A stretch of DNA of 64,000 nt from Streptomyces aureoverticillatus (GTDB lineage: Bacteria > Actinomycetota > Actinomycetes > Streptomycetales > Streptomycetaceae), in assembly GCF_014649395.1 (NCBI RefSeq), contig NZ_BMSY01000005.1, positions 496,001 to 560,000 of the forward strand, written 5' to 3'. The notes under the pieces were generated by a model. That model searched no databases. It was not told where the DNA came from and was given only the letters and a program-made list of their open reading frames with translations. Shown here piece after piece: positions 36,391-45,279 of this stretch (position 1 is its first letter; every line of letters starts with the position of its first letter). A program made the translations under genes and the position numbers.

Positions 36391-37263
36391 CTACGACGAG
36401 GGGCGTGGTGACGACCGCAGGAAGCGGACCGACGGGTGGTCCAGGGGATCGGCGGGGTCCGCGGGCGGGGTGACCCGGGCCCGGACGCCGTACACCTCCG
36501 CGATCAGCGGCTCCGTGATGACCTCGGCGGGGGTGCCGTGCGCGTACGCCCTGCCCTCCTTCAGGACCAGGATCTCGTCGCAGAACATCGCGGCCAGGTT
36601 CAGGTCGTGCAGCGCGATCACCGTGGTCACGGGGAGCGAGGCGACCAGGTTCAGGAGGTCCAACTGGTGCTGGATGTCCAGGTGGTTGGTGGGTTCGTCC
36701 AGGAGGAGTTCGCGCGGGGCCTGGGCCAGGGCGCGCGCGATGTGGGCGCGCTGGCGCTCGCCGCCGGAGAGGGTGTGCCAGGACTGGCCCGCCCGGTCGG
36801 TCAGGGACGTGCGGTCCAGGGCCTCCTCGACGGCTCGCTCGTCCGCGGCCGTGCTGGCCGACCACGGCTTGCGGTGCGGTACGCGGCCCAGCGCCACCAC
36901 GTCTCGTACCGTCAACTCCACCTGCGTGGACGCGTGTTGGTCCACCACCGCCAGCCTCCGCGCCGTCTCCCTGCGGCCCAGCCGGGGCAGCGGGGTGCCG
37001 TCCAGGGTGACCACGCCCGACGCGGGCTCCAGGACGCCCGACAGGAGGCGCAGCAGCGTGGACTTGCCGGAGCCGTTCGGGCCGATGAGGCCGAGCGTGC
37101 TGCCGGGGCGCGGGGCGAGGGTGATGCCGTCGACGATGAGGCGGCCGCCCGCGGCGTAGGCCACGCGCCCCGCCGCCAGCCCGGTCGTGGCCGCCTCGCT
37201 TTCGTCGTACGTCGCGTCGTGCGCCTTCTCGTACGTCGCGTCGTACGTCTCCTCGTACGTCAT
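36391..37263 (-). CDS. btuD: ABC importer ATP-binding protein (cobalamin-type, BtuD-like)
   Basis: 290 aa. Walker A GPNGSGKST at 61-69, signature LSGGERQR, Walker B ELLLDEP and the ALHDLNLA switch are all present, as in FecCDE/BtuCDF ATPases. The first 23 residues are an unusual repeat (YDATYE, HDATYD) that comes from repeated GTACGTCGCGTCGT-like DNA. Its start overlaps the permease stop by 4 bp. The cobalamin riboswitch at the head of the operon makes a corrinoid the likely substrate. Confidence 0.85.
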   Translation of the reverse strand: MTYEETYDATYEKAHDATYDESEAATTGLAAGRVAYAAGGRLIVDGITLAPRPGSTLGLIGPNGSGKSTLLRLLSGVLEPASGVVTLDGTPLPRLGRRETARRLAVVDQHASTQVELTVRDVVALGRVPHRKPWSASTAADERAVEEALDRTSLTDRAGQSWHTLSGGERQRAHIARALAQAPRELLLDEPTNHLDIQHQLDLLNLVASLPVTTVIALHDLNLAAMFCDEILVLKEGRAYAHGTPAEVITEPLIAEVYGVRARVTPPADPADPLDHPSVRFLRSSPRPSS

Positions 37264-38408
37264 GTCGTCTTCCTCGTGCGGTACAGGACCACCACGAACG
37301 CCGGTACGCCGATCAGTGAGGTCACCACGCCCACCGGCACCTCCTGGGGGTCCAGGACCGTGCGGGCCAGGGTGTCCACCCAGATCAGGAAGACCGCGCC
37401 CGCGAGCGCCGTCACCGGGAGCAGGCGCGGATGGCCCGCGCCCACCACCGCCCGGGCCGCGTGCGGCAGGGCCAGGCCCACGAAGCCGATCGCGCCGGCG
37501 CTGCTGACCAGGGTCGCCGTGAGGAGTGCCGTCGTACAGAGCAGGACCAGGCGCACCCGTGTCACGTGGACGCCGAGGGTGGCCGCCGCGTCCTGGCCGA
37601 ACGCGAACGCGTCCAGGGCGCGGGCGTGCAGCAGGCACACGGCGAGGGCGGCGAAGAGGACCGCCGCGCACAGCCACACGTCCGTCCAGGCCGCTCCGCT
37701 CAGCGAGCCGAGGAGCCAGAACAGCACGCCGCGCGTCGTCTCCGCGTCCGCGGCCGTCAGGACGACGAAGGACGTCAGGGCGGAGAAGAGCTGCATCGCG
37801 GCGACGCCGGACAGGACCACGCGGTCCACCGTGTCGCCGAGGGTGTGGCTGAGGAGCAGGACGAGGGAGAAGGACAGCACGGCGCCGACGAACGCCCCCG
37901 CCGAGACGGTGAGGACTCCCCCGCCGACGCCCAGGACCACCACCGCCACCGCGCCCGTGGACGCGCCGGACGAGACACCGAGCACGAACGGGTCCGCGAG
38001 CGGGTTGCGCAGCAGCGACTGGAGCACCGCCCCGCACACCGCGAGGCCCGCGCCGCACACCGCCGCGAGGACCGTGCGCGGCATCCGCAGGTTCCACACG
38101 ATGCCGTCGCGGATCGGCGTCAGCTCGGCCTCGCCCCAGCCGAGGTGCGCCGCGACCGCCGACCACACGTCGGGCACGGAGATGTCGGCGGGGCCGATGG
38201 TGATCGCGAACGCGATGGACAGGAACAGCACGGCGAGGCCGGCCAGGCCGAGGAGGGCGGCCCGCAAGCCTCCGCGCAGCCTCCCACGCAGCGCTCCGCG
38301 CAGCCCCCCGCTCGTCCCTCCACGCAGCCGCCCACCTGTGCCGGTGTCCGTGCCGCGCGTGCCGCCCACCGCCTCGTCCCGCGTGCCGCCGCCCACGGAC
38401 GTGCTCAC
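37260..38408 (-). CDS. btuC: ABC importer permease, FecCD family (BtuC-like)
   Basis: 382 aa with about nine to ten hydrophobic helices. LRMPRTVLAAVCGAGLAVCG and LLRNPLADPFVLGVSSGAS are diagnostic of the FecCD/BtuC family. The GTG start overlaps the upstream stop (GTGA). The first 50 residues are a Gly/Arg/Thr-rich cytoplasmic tail with RLRGG-type repeats. Works as a dimer with the ATPase. Confidence 0.87.
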   Translation of the reverse strand: MSTSVGGGTRDEAVGGTRGTDTGTGGRLRGGTSGGLRGALRGRLRGGLRAALLGLAGLAVLFLSIAFAITIGPADISVPDVWSAVAAHLGWGEAELTPIRDGIVWNLRMPRTVLAAVCGAGLAVCGAVLQSLLRNPLADPFVLGVSSGASTGAVAVVVLGVGGGVLTVSAGAFVGAVLSFSLVLLLSHTLGDTVDRVVLSGVAAMQLFSALTSFVVLTAADAETTRGVLFWLLGSLSGAAWTDVWLCAAVLFAALAVCLLHARALDAFAFGQDAAATLGVHVTRVRLVLLCTTALLTATLVSSAGAIGFVGLALPHAARAVVGAGHPRLLPVTALAGAVFLIWVDTLARTVLDPQEVPVGVVTSLIGVPAFVVVLYRTRKTT

Positions 38409-39445
38409 TTCGCCAGGCCGAACTCGCGCAGCGCCGCCGCCACTTGTTCGATTCCGTCGACGGTACGGATGCCCGGGTTCAGGGCCTGCCCGCTGAGCAG
38501 GACGTACCGCTTCTTCTTCACGGCCGTGAGGTTCTTCGTGGCCGGGTTGGACTCCAGGAACCTGATCTTCTGGCGGGCGCTCTCGGCGGACTGGGACTTG
38601 CGGGTGAGGTCGCCGATGACGAGGACGTCGGGGTCGCGGTCGGCGATGGTCTCCCAGTTGATCTGGGGCCACTCCTCGTGGGTGTCGGCGAAGGCGTTCT
38701 TCGCGCCGAGTTCGCGGGTGATGATGCCGGGCGCGCCGCAGCAGCCCGCGATGTACGGCGCCTCGGAGTTGGCGAACCAGTACATGACGGAGGCGTCGGA
38801 GGCGTCGATGGACCTCGTCGCCCTCGCGGTGCGCGACTTGAGGTCGGCGACCAGCTTCTCGCCGCGCTTCTCCACGCCGAAGACCCGGGCGAGGTCGCGG
38901 ATCTCGCCGTACACGGTGTCCATGGTGAGGGTCTTGGTGCGGGTGCCGTCGCCGTCACCCCCGTTGTCCTTGCCGGCGCAGTCGGTGGGCGAGACATAGA
39001 CGGGTACGCCGAGTTCGGTGAACTTGGCGCGGTCGGCGACGCCGCCCTTGCCGACCGTGTAGAGGAACGACGCGCTGACGAAGTCCGGCTCCTTGTCGAG
39101 GACCTTCTCCAGCGCCGGGTAGCGGTCGGCGAGCCGCTCGACCTTGGCGTTCTCCTTCTCCAGGCCCTTGCGGACCGGGTCCGTCCAGGTGCCGGTGCCC
39201 ACCATGCGGTCGGCCAGGCCGAGGGAGAGGAGGATCTCGGTGGAACCCTGGTCGAGGGAGACGGCGCGGCGCGGCGGCGCCGGTACGCGGGTCTTCTCGC
39301 CGCAGGAGGTGAGCGTCACCGGATAGCCGGCGCGCGCCTTGTCCGCCGGTTCGGCGGACGAGCCGCCGCACGCGGTGAGCAGGAGGAGCCCAGCGCCGAG
39401 CAGGGCGGCGGAGCGGATGCGTACGTGTCGCGTGGTCGAAGGCAC
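38405..39445 (-). CDS. btuF: Lipoprotein substrate-binding protein of ABC importer (BtuF-like)
   Basis: 346 aa, helical-backbone metal/corrinoid receptor type. The lipobox LLTAC puts the lipidated cysteine at residue 26. PRRAVSLDQGSTEILLSLGLADRMVG is the classic opening of the family, and DPDVLVIGD a later one. Database similarity would suggest a siderophore; the riboswitch argues for cobalamin or cobinamide. GTG start with GGGAAG nearby. First gene of the btuFCD operon. Confidence 0.85.
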   Translation of the reverse strand: MPSTTRHVRIRSAALLGAGLLLLTACGGSSAEPADKARAGYPVTLTSCGEKTRVPAPPRRAVSLDQGSTEILLSLGLADRMVGTGTWTDPVRKGLEKENAKVERLADRYPALEKVLDKEPDFVSASFLYTVGKGGVADRAKFTELGVPVYVSPTDCAGKDNGGDGDGTRTKTLTMDTVYGEIRDLARVFGVEKRGEKLVADLKSRTARATRSIDASDASVMYWFANSEAPYIAGCCGAPGIITRELGAKNAFADTHEEWPQINWETIADRDPDVLVIGDLTRKSQSAESARQKIRFLESNPATKNLTAVKKKRYVLLSGQALNPGIRTVDGIEQVAAALREFGLAK

Positions 39446-39494
39446 ACGTCTTCCCGAGTCTCAGGGCTCATGCGCGGAGCCTGGTCTGCGAACT

Positions 39495-39516
39495 CCGCCG
39501 CCCGTGCGGACGGCGG
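39495..39516 (-). terminator. Possible expression-platform hairpin between riboswitch and btuF
   Basis: CCGCCG (39511-39516 read on minus) can pair with CGGCGG (39495-39500). It directly follows the aptamer and could end transcription or hide downstream signals. Confidence 0.4.
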
Positions 39517-39680
39517 TGCCAGCAGGTCTTCGGACTCGGGTTCGTCCGGACGGGGCCGCCTTCCCGGGGGTCCGTGGACTCCCAGTGGCCGCTGGCCCCG
39601 CCCGTCCCCCTCACCGCTGCGCGTCAGTTCCGGACTTCCACCGGATTCCCCGACCCTGGTACGGGTACGACTGGCGTGCG
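39515..39680 (-). promoter_or_regulatory. Cobalamin riboswitch
   Basis: Read on the minus strand the segment shows the conserved parts of the AdoCbl aptamer in order: GGGAATCCGGTGGAAGTCC, GAACTGACGCGCAGCGGTGA, GCCACTGGGAG, GGGAAGGC, and CCGAAGACCTGCTGGC. It lies directly upstream of btuF, and lowers its expression when cobalamin is abundant in known cases. The ends are approximate. Confidence 0.93.
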
Positions 39681-39721
39681 CAAGCTATCACCCCGGCGCG
39701 GCGTCACCCCTGGTCGGGGCG

Positions 39722-40204
39722 TCACGCCTGGTCGGGGCGGGGCTCTCCGGGGTACGTGCCGAAGGACCACAGGTTGCCCTCGGGGTCGGCGATCGCGAAC
39801 TCCCGGCTGCCGTACGGCTGGTCCTCGATCTCGCGGACCACCTTCGCCCCGGCGGCGGTCAGGCGGCGGTAGAGGTCGTCGACGCGGCCGGTGACGACGT
39901 ACGCCCCGAAGGTGCCCGGTTCCCGGCACCACGCGGCGGACTTCGGGTCGTGGCTGCCGAGCATGACCCCGCCGCCCTCGGGCCAGTCGAGCTGTGCGTG
40001 GGCGACGCGGTCGCCGTCCTCGTAGACGGCGGTGCGCAGGAAGCCGACCGTGTCGACGAGGAAGTCGATCAGGGCGGGGGCGTCGTGGGCCTGGAAGGTG
40101 GGCCAGACGTCGGGGGGACGGCGGTTCGTGGCGGTCTGGGCGGCTTGGCTGGTCTGGGCGGCTTGACTGGTCTGTGCGTTCTGCGCGGTTTCGTTGGTGT
40201 TCAT
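39722..40204 (-). CDS. VOC (glyoxalase/bleomycin resistance-like) protein
   Basis: 160 aa. After a repetitive Gln/Ala/Thr N terminus (AQTSQAAQTSQAAQT), a single VOC unit follows: PTFQAHDAPALIDFLVDTVGF and GSREFAIADPEGNLWSFGTY, typical of PhnB-like proteins. The start overlaps the AraC stop by 4 bp (ATGA), so it is translated after the regulator and may be its target. Ligand unknown. Confidence 0.8.
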   Translation of the reverse strand: MNTNETAQNAQTSQAAQTSQAAQTATNRRPPDVWPTFQAHDAPALIDFLVDTVGFLRTAVYEDGDRVAHAQLDWPEGGGVMLGSHDPKSAAWCREPGTFGAYVVTGRVDDLYRRLTAAGAKVVREIEDQPYGSREFAIADPEGNLWSFGTYPGEPRPDQA

Positions 40205-41112
40205 GTGTCCCAGTCTTCGCCGTTGGCGTGGCCTCCGGCTTGGATATTCCGGCACTCCTCGGCCACCCAGGCGCTCGGGCTCAGGTCCGTGTACTGGCGG
40301 AAGTCCCGTACCAGGTGGGAGTGGTCGTAGTACCCGCAGTCGGCGGCGATCCGGGCCAGGTCGGGGCGTGCGTCCGCGACGACCGCGCGCACCACGGCGG
40401 CCTTCGCGTGCTGGAAGCGGATGAGGCGGGCCGCCTGTTTGGGGGTGACGCCGGTCTCGGCGCGGAAGAGCGCGGACAGCCGGCGCTCGCTGAGCGCGAC
40501 GTGCGCGGACAGGCCGCGCAGGGTGCCCGCGCCGCGGTGCCGGGCGAGCCAGGCCCAGGCCTCGGCGACCTCCGGGCGGGCGGCACCGGCGCGTTCGGCG
40601 TCGGCGGCGCGGCGGGCCAGATAGGCGTTCAGGACGGCGAATCGGTCGCGCCAGTCGTCCTGCTCGCAGAGGCGTTCGCGTACGTCGGCGGCGAGGCGGC
40701 CGAGGACGTCGGTGCCGTCGGTCACGAGCTGCCCGGACAGCTCGGCGGCGGGCAGGCCGAGGAGCGCGCGGGCCGCGAGGGGGTGCACGGCGAGCTGGAT
40801 GCCCGCCTCGTGCTCGGGCTGGGCGACGTACGCGGGCCGCTGGTGCAGCCCGCCGACGACGATGTCCGTGTGGACGGCGTCGGGGCCGGTCACCTGGGCG
40901 GGGGTGCGGCCGGTGGTGACGGGGCCGTCGAGGGAGAAGATCAGCGTGAGGTACGGCGACGGCAGGCCGCGGTGGAGGGCGGGGCGCTGGCCGCGTGTGC
41001 GGTAGCCGACGGCGGAGACGACGAGGCCGCCGGGCGGGGGTGCGGCGCGGACGAACTCCCGCGACGCGGTCACCGTTTCCCCGGTCTTCGTCTCCGTAGG
41101 CATGGGGCCCAT
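40201..41112 (-). CDS. AraC-family transcriptional regulator
   Basis: 303 aa. The two helix-turn-helix motifs are at about residues 200-290 (LRGLSAHVALSERRLSALFRAETG and LARIAADCGYYDHSHLVRDFRQ). The N-terminal 190 residues are an effector domain. The ATG at 41112 follows CACAAT by 6 nt, near the leaderless pattern; a second ATG at 41103 is possible. Forms an overlapping pair with the VOC gene. Confidence 0.85.
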   Translation of the reverse strand: MGPMPTETKTGETVTASREFVRAAPPPGGLVVSAVGYRTRGQRPALHRGLPSPYLTLIFSLDGPVTTGRTPAQVTGPDAVHTDIVVGGLHQRPAYVAQPEHEAGIQLAVHPLAARALLGLPAAELSGQLVTDGTDVLGRLAADVRERLCEQDDWRDRFAVLNAYLARRAADAERAGAARPEVAEAWAWLARHRGAGTLRGLSAHVALSERRLSALFRAETGVTPKQAARLIRFQHAKAAVVRAVVADARPDLARIAADCGYYDHSHLVRDFRQYTDLSPSAWVAEECRNIQAGGHANGEDWDT

Positions 41113-41298
41113 GTCCTCATTGTGCGCGGGTGCGGTCGGGCCTGTCGTCCGGTGCGGCTACCCGCGTCCGGCCGTCCCATGCCCGCCACGCACGGTGACC
41201 TCGATCATGGGAAGTTGGAACGTTGGCCTATTAGCATGGCGCGCCGCTCCGGACGGGTGCGGCACGCAGCGCTATCAGCGAACGGGAACACGGAAACC

Positions 41299-42465
41299 AT
41301 GGCAATTCGGGCAAAGGGCAGGCTGGCGGTCGTAGGAGCGGCGGGGGCGCTCGCGGCGGCGGTGTTCGCAGGCGGGGCGCTGTGGCCGTCGACGGACGCG
41401 AAGGCCGCGGACGCCGGGCGGGCGGACGCGAAGGCGCCCTCCGCGTCCGCCCGCGCCGCCGCCACCGGGCTCAAGCACTGGCCCAAGCCGGTGGCCGCGA
41501 AGCTCGGCAAGGTCATCGCGGAGAACGAGGGGAAGGGCGCGTACGCCGTCTTCGACGCGGACAACACGACGTACCGCCACGACCTGGAGGAAGCCCTGCT
41601 TCCGTTCCTGGAGATGAAGGGCGTCCTGACCCGGAAGTCGATGGCCCCCTCCTTGAAGGTCATCCCCTTCAAGGACACGGCCACGCACAAGGAGAGCCTG
41701 TACAGCTACTACAACCGCCTCTGCGAGGTCGACGACCAGGTCTGCTACCCGTGGGCGGCGCAGATCTTCTCCGGCTTCACGCTGAAGCAGCTGAAGGGGT
41801 ACGTGGACGACCTGCTCGCGTACGACAAGCCGATCCCGGCGACGTACTACGACGAGCACGGGAAGGTCACCAGGACCGAGGTCGAGCGGCCCGAGTTCTT
41901 CCCCGGCATGCAGGAGCTGTACAAGTCGCTGCGCGCGCACGGGATCGAGGTGTACGTCGTGAGCGCGGCGAGCGAGGACCTGGTGCGGATGGTGCTCGCC
42001 GACCCGAAGTACGGGTACGGCGTGAAGCCGCAGAACGTCATCGGCGTCGGCATGCAGCTCAAGGACCGGAAGACCGGCCAGGTCACCAGCTCCCGCAAGG
42101 AGATCGCCGAGGGCCGCTTCGGCCCGAAGGACCGGGCGCGCCTTGCCAAGTACGAGCTCACGCCGAACCTTTGGGCGCCCATGACCTGGTACCAGGGCAA
42201 GCCCGCCGCCATCTCCACGTACATCGACGAGTGGAAGAAGCCGGTGCTCGTCGCCGGGGACACCCCCGTGAGCGACGGCCCGATGCTGTTCCACTCGGCG
42301 GACGTGCGGCACGGGGGTGTCCGCGTGTGGGTCAACCGCAAGGACAGCTACATGAAGCAGCTGGACGGCATGAAGCGGAAGAACGCGGCGCGGCAGCGGG
42401 AGTTGGGGCAGCCGGTGACGGCGGACAAGCGGTGGCTTACGGTGACGCCTGAGCAGATCGGTTAG
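41299..42465 (+). CDS. Secreted HAD-superfamily phosphatase (phosphorylcholine phosphatase-like)
   Basis: 388 aa. A signal peptide ends near residue 36 (AKAADAG). The HAD motif I is FDADNTTY (Asp86 nucleophile, Asp88), close to the DxDNTxY of Pseudomonas phosphorylcholine phosphatase; motif II VYVVSAASED and motif III GDTPVSDGPM follow. It may release phosphate from an exogenous organic phosphate ester. It is divergent from the AraC gene across 186 bp. The in-frame ATG at 41299 is right before the signal peptide. Confidence 0.75.
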   Translation: MAIRAKGRLAVVGAAGALAAAVFAGGALWPSTDAKAADAGRADAKAPSASARAAATGLKHWPKPVAAKLGKVIAENEGKGAYAVFDADNTTYRHDLEEALLPFLEMKGVLTRKSMAPSLKVIPFKDTATHKESLYSYYNRLCEVDDQVCYPWAAQIFSGFTLKQLKGYVDDLLAYDKPIPATYYDEHGKVTRTEVERPEFFPGMQELYKSLRAHGIEVYVVSAASEDLVRMVLADPKYGYGVKPQNVIGVGMQLKDRKTGQVTSSRKEIAEGRFGPKDRARLAKYELTPNLWAPMTWYQGKPAAISTYIDEWKKPVLVAGDTPVSDGPMLFHSADVRHGGVRVWVNRKDSYMKQLDGMKRKNAARQRELGQPVTADKRWLTVTPEQIG

Positions 42466-42526
42466 TTGGGGCTGGTCGGTTGGCCGAGGCTGGTCGGTTC
42501 GGCGTCGGCTTTCGGTTTCGGGGCTG

Positions 42527-43498
42527 CTACGGCGTACGCAGGCGGTCGAACGCCGCGGCCGTCGTCGCGCGGTCGGCTCCGTCGGCGAGCAGCGCGTACA
42601 GGAGGACGCGGGCCTTCGGCGCGTCCAGGTGGCCCGCGGAGATCAGGCCGCGGGCCAGCAGGTCGGACTCCGATCCCGGGCCGTTGTACGTCTCGCTGAG
42701 GAGCGGGCCCGCGCCGGTGCGCGACGCGAGGACGACCGGCATCCGGGCGGCCACGGCGGTCAGCGGTTCGACCAGCCACTTCGGTACGTGGCCCGCGCCG
42801 AAGGCCGCCACGACCAGGCCGTCGAAGCGGTCGTCCACGGCGTCGAGGAGTTCGCCGCCGTCGCCCAGGGCGAGGGTGAGCAGGGCGACGCGGGCCGCCG
42901 CTCGCAGCCGCAGCGGCCGCTCCACGGTCGGCCGCGCGGGGCGGAGCAGGATGTGCGGGACGCCCTCCACGACCCGGCCCAGCGGGCCCGCGCCCGGCGA
43001 GGCGAACGTGGTCACGGACGTCGTGTGCGTCTTGCGTACGTGGCGGGCGGCGTGGATCTCGTCGGCGAGGACCGTGAGGACGCCGAGGCCCCGGCAGTCG
43101 GGGGCCGCGGCCGCCGCCAGTGCCGCGGCGAGGTTCGCGGGGCCGTCCGCGCCCGGGTGGTCGGGGCGGCGCATCGCGCCCGTGACGACCACGGGTTCGC
43201 GCTGCGCGCAGACCACGTCCAGCAGGAACGCCGTCTCCTCCAGGGTGTCCGTGCCCTGTACGACCACCGCGCCGTGGCCCGCCGCGGTGGCCTCGTCCAC
43301 CTTCTCGGCCAGCTCCGCCAGGTCGTCCAACGTCAGGGAGGAGCCCGGGAGTTGGCGGACGTCCTGGAGCTCCACCTCCACTCCGGGTGGGATCGGGGCG
43401 GAGGCCAGGGTTTCGGCGCCGGTGAGGCGGGTTGTTCCTCCGCCCGCCTGGGCGGAGATGGTGCCTCCGAGGGTGAAGACGCTGACTTTCTTGGGCAT
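42527..43498 (-). CDS. ansA: L-asparaginase
   Basis: 323 aa. The first catalytic threonine is in VFTLGGTISAQ (Thr13), the second in VVQGTDTLEET; TGAMRRPDHPGADGP and the C-terminal KARVLLYALL are also typical. No signal peptide, so probably the cytoplasmic enzyme that turns asparagine into aspartate and ammonia. The ATG at 43498 matches the start of the fold; a longer Pro-rich N terminus from 43582 is less likely. The 228-bp gap to the next gene holds a dispersed repeat. Confidence 0.88.
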   Translation of the reverse strand: MPKKVSVFTLGGTISAQAGGGTTRLTGAETLASAPIPPGVEVELQDVRQLPGSSLTLDDLAELAEKVDEATAAGHGAVVVQGTDTLEETAFLLDVVCAQREPVVVTGAMRRPDHPGADGPANLAAALAAAAAPDCRGLGVLTVLADEIHAARHVRKTHTTSVTTFASPGAGPLGRVVEGVPHILLRPARPTVERPLRLRAAARVALLTLALGDGGELLDAVDDRFDGLVVAAFGAGHVPKWLVEPLTAVAARMPVVLASRTGAGPLLSETYNGPGSESDLLARGLISAGHLDAPKARVLLYALLADGADRATTAAAFDRLRTP

Positions 43499-43604
43499 GG
43501 GGTGGGCTCGATTCTGTGCGGGGGCGGGTGTGGGTGTGGGTGCGGGTGCTGGGCCCTGCGGGGCTTTCCCCACAGCATCCATTAGCGCGCTCCGCGCGCG
43601 GGCA

Positions 43605-43727
43605 CCCCTTCCCGAAACCAGGGGCGCTGCGCCCCCTGGACCCCAGCTGGGCGGGTGTCCCGTGCGGGGTGGGACAGACCCCTGCCGATCGCCGCTTTGC
43701 GGCTCGTCCTCAAACGCCGGACGGGCT
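43605..43727. repeat. Dispersed GC-rich repeat, copy A
   Basis: Begins CCCCTTCCCG and contains GATCGCCGCTTTGCGGCTCG-like DNA, ending GGACGGGCT at the stop codon of the DUF2252 gene. Two further copies lie at 61569-61663 and, inverted, at 61684-61756. Confidence 0.7.
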
Positions 43728-45097
43728 CAATCTCTCGCCGGATGTGGGTAGTTCGTATCAGAAGCGCCTGCCGACGGGAGAATGCCCGCCTCTATCGCGT
43801 TGCGCAGGGCCTCGTGGTCCTGTGTGTTCTGGGTGGCGTATCTGACGGCGAACTCCGCTGTCGCGCGGTCGAAGGTGTCGGCGCCGCCCAGGTACGCCGC
43901 GATGGCGATGCGGTCGCCGGAGCGGGCGTGGGCGCGGGCCAGGGCGGTGCCGCAGAGGCGGGCGTAGGCGTGGAGTTCGGCGGGGTCCAGGGTGGTGAGG
44001 TCGAGGGTGCCCTTCATGTCGCGGAGCTGGCGCCAGTAGTAGGCGCGGCCCTGGGGACCCGTCATCCAGCCGAGGAAGATGTCACCGGCGGCCTGGAGCA
44101 GCCGCTGGCCCGCGACGACGCGGTGGCCGGGGTGGACGTGCGGGCCCGTCGGGAGGTGTTCCTCCAGGACCGAGTGCACCGCCTCCTTGATCTGGAGGAA
44201 GAGGGGGTCACCGGAGTCGCGGCCGGTGAGCAGGACGACGAAGCAGCGGGTGCCCACGCTGCCGACGCCGACGACCTTGCGGGCCGCGTCGACGAAGCGG
44301 TACCGGTCCAGGAGGAGGCGGCGTTCCTCGGCGAGGGTCGAGCGGTAGTCGCCGAATATCTTGCGCAGGGCGGCTATGTCGGGCGGCCCCGCCGGTTCGA
44401 GGAGCGGCGGGTCGTGGATGATGCGGCGCCGCCCGTCGACGAGTTCCGTGAGCTTTCCGAGGGCCTGGAGGCTGGTGCGGCGGCGGGCGCGGTCCAGGCG
44501 GGCCTCGGCGCGCTCGCGGTGGCGGGCCGAGTCGATGAGCGGCAGCAGGTCGCGGGCGTCCATGCGCTCGTACCAGACGTCGAGTTCGCCCTTGCGGGCC
44601 AGGCGCCGCATGCCCTTGCGGTACGCCGTGACGGCGGCGAGGGCCGCGGCGTGCGCCCGGTCCTCGCCGTCCCCGCGTTCGCCCGCGGCCACGGCGACGC
44701 TGGCGGCGAGCCGTTTGACGTCCCACTCGAAGGGCCCCGGGTAGGTCTCGTCGAAGTCGTTCAGGTCGAAGAGCAGGTTGCGTTCCGGGGAGGCGAACAC
44801 GCCGAAGTTCAACAGGTGGGCGTCACCGCTGAGTTGGACGGTGAGGCCGGTGTTGCGCTGGGTGGCGAGGTCACCGGCCATGACGGCGGCCGCGCCGCGC
44901 AGGAAGGCGAGCGGCGAGGCGGCCATCCTGGCGTACCGGATCGGCAGCAGTTCCTGGACGCGGTCGGCGGCCTGGCGTTCCAGAACGGTCACCGGGTCGG
45001 CGCGGTCGGCCGACGGGATCCACGTTCCGTGCGAGGAGCGGGTGGCACGCTTGCGGGCCGCCTTGCCGCGTTCCGCGCGCTCGGCCGGCGTGGTCAT
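43727..45097 (-). CDS. DUF2252 family protein
   Basis: 456 aa. SGDAHLLNFGVFASPERNLLFDLNDFDET and GVGSVGTRCFVVLLTGRD match the DUF2252 family, thought to be related to protein kinases/aminoglycoside phosphotransferases in fold; the reaction is unknown. GAGAGGGG precedes the ATG. The stop codon lies inside a dispersed repeat, so the last few residues may differ between strains. Confidence 0.83.
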   Translation of the reverse strand: MTTPAERAERGKAARKRATRSSHGTWIPSADRADPVTVLERQAADRVQELLPIRYARMAASPLAFLRGAAAVMAGDLATQRNTGLTVQLSGDAHLLNFGVFASPERNLLFDLNDFDETYPGPFEWDVKRLAASVAVAAGERGDGEDRAHAAALAAVTAYRKGMRRLARKGELDVWYERMDARDLLPLIDSARHRERAEARLDRARRRTSLQALGKLTELVDGRRRIIHDPPLLEPAGPPDIAALRKIFGDYRSTLAEERRLLLDRYRFVDAARKVVGVGSVGTRCFVVLLTGRDSGDPLFLQIKEAVHSVLEEHLPTGPHVHPGHRVVAGQRLLQAAGDIFLGWMTGPQGRAYYWRQLRDMKGTLDLTTLDPAELHAYARLCGTALARAHARSGDRIAIAAYLGGADTFDRATAEFAVRYATQNTQDHEALRNAIEAGILPSAGASDTNYPHPARD

Positions 45098-45279
45098 CGG
45101 CGAACCCCTCTCGGACGGGCGGACGGCACCGGGCGGACCGGGCCCGCCCGGGGTCGGGACCCGCACCCCGCGCCCCTCGCCGGCTGCCGCGGCCTCCCTT
45201 GAGAAGCAGCCAAAGCGGCGACGGGGCGGGGCGCATGCCGGGTACGCCGAACGAGTGAACAGGCGACGCCCTGCGGGCG

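Noticed and set aside
36391..39445. Siderophore importer reading of the ABC operon
   Set aside because: The family resemblance alone allows it, but the cobalamin riboswitch upstream makes corrinoid the better substrate.
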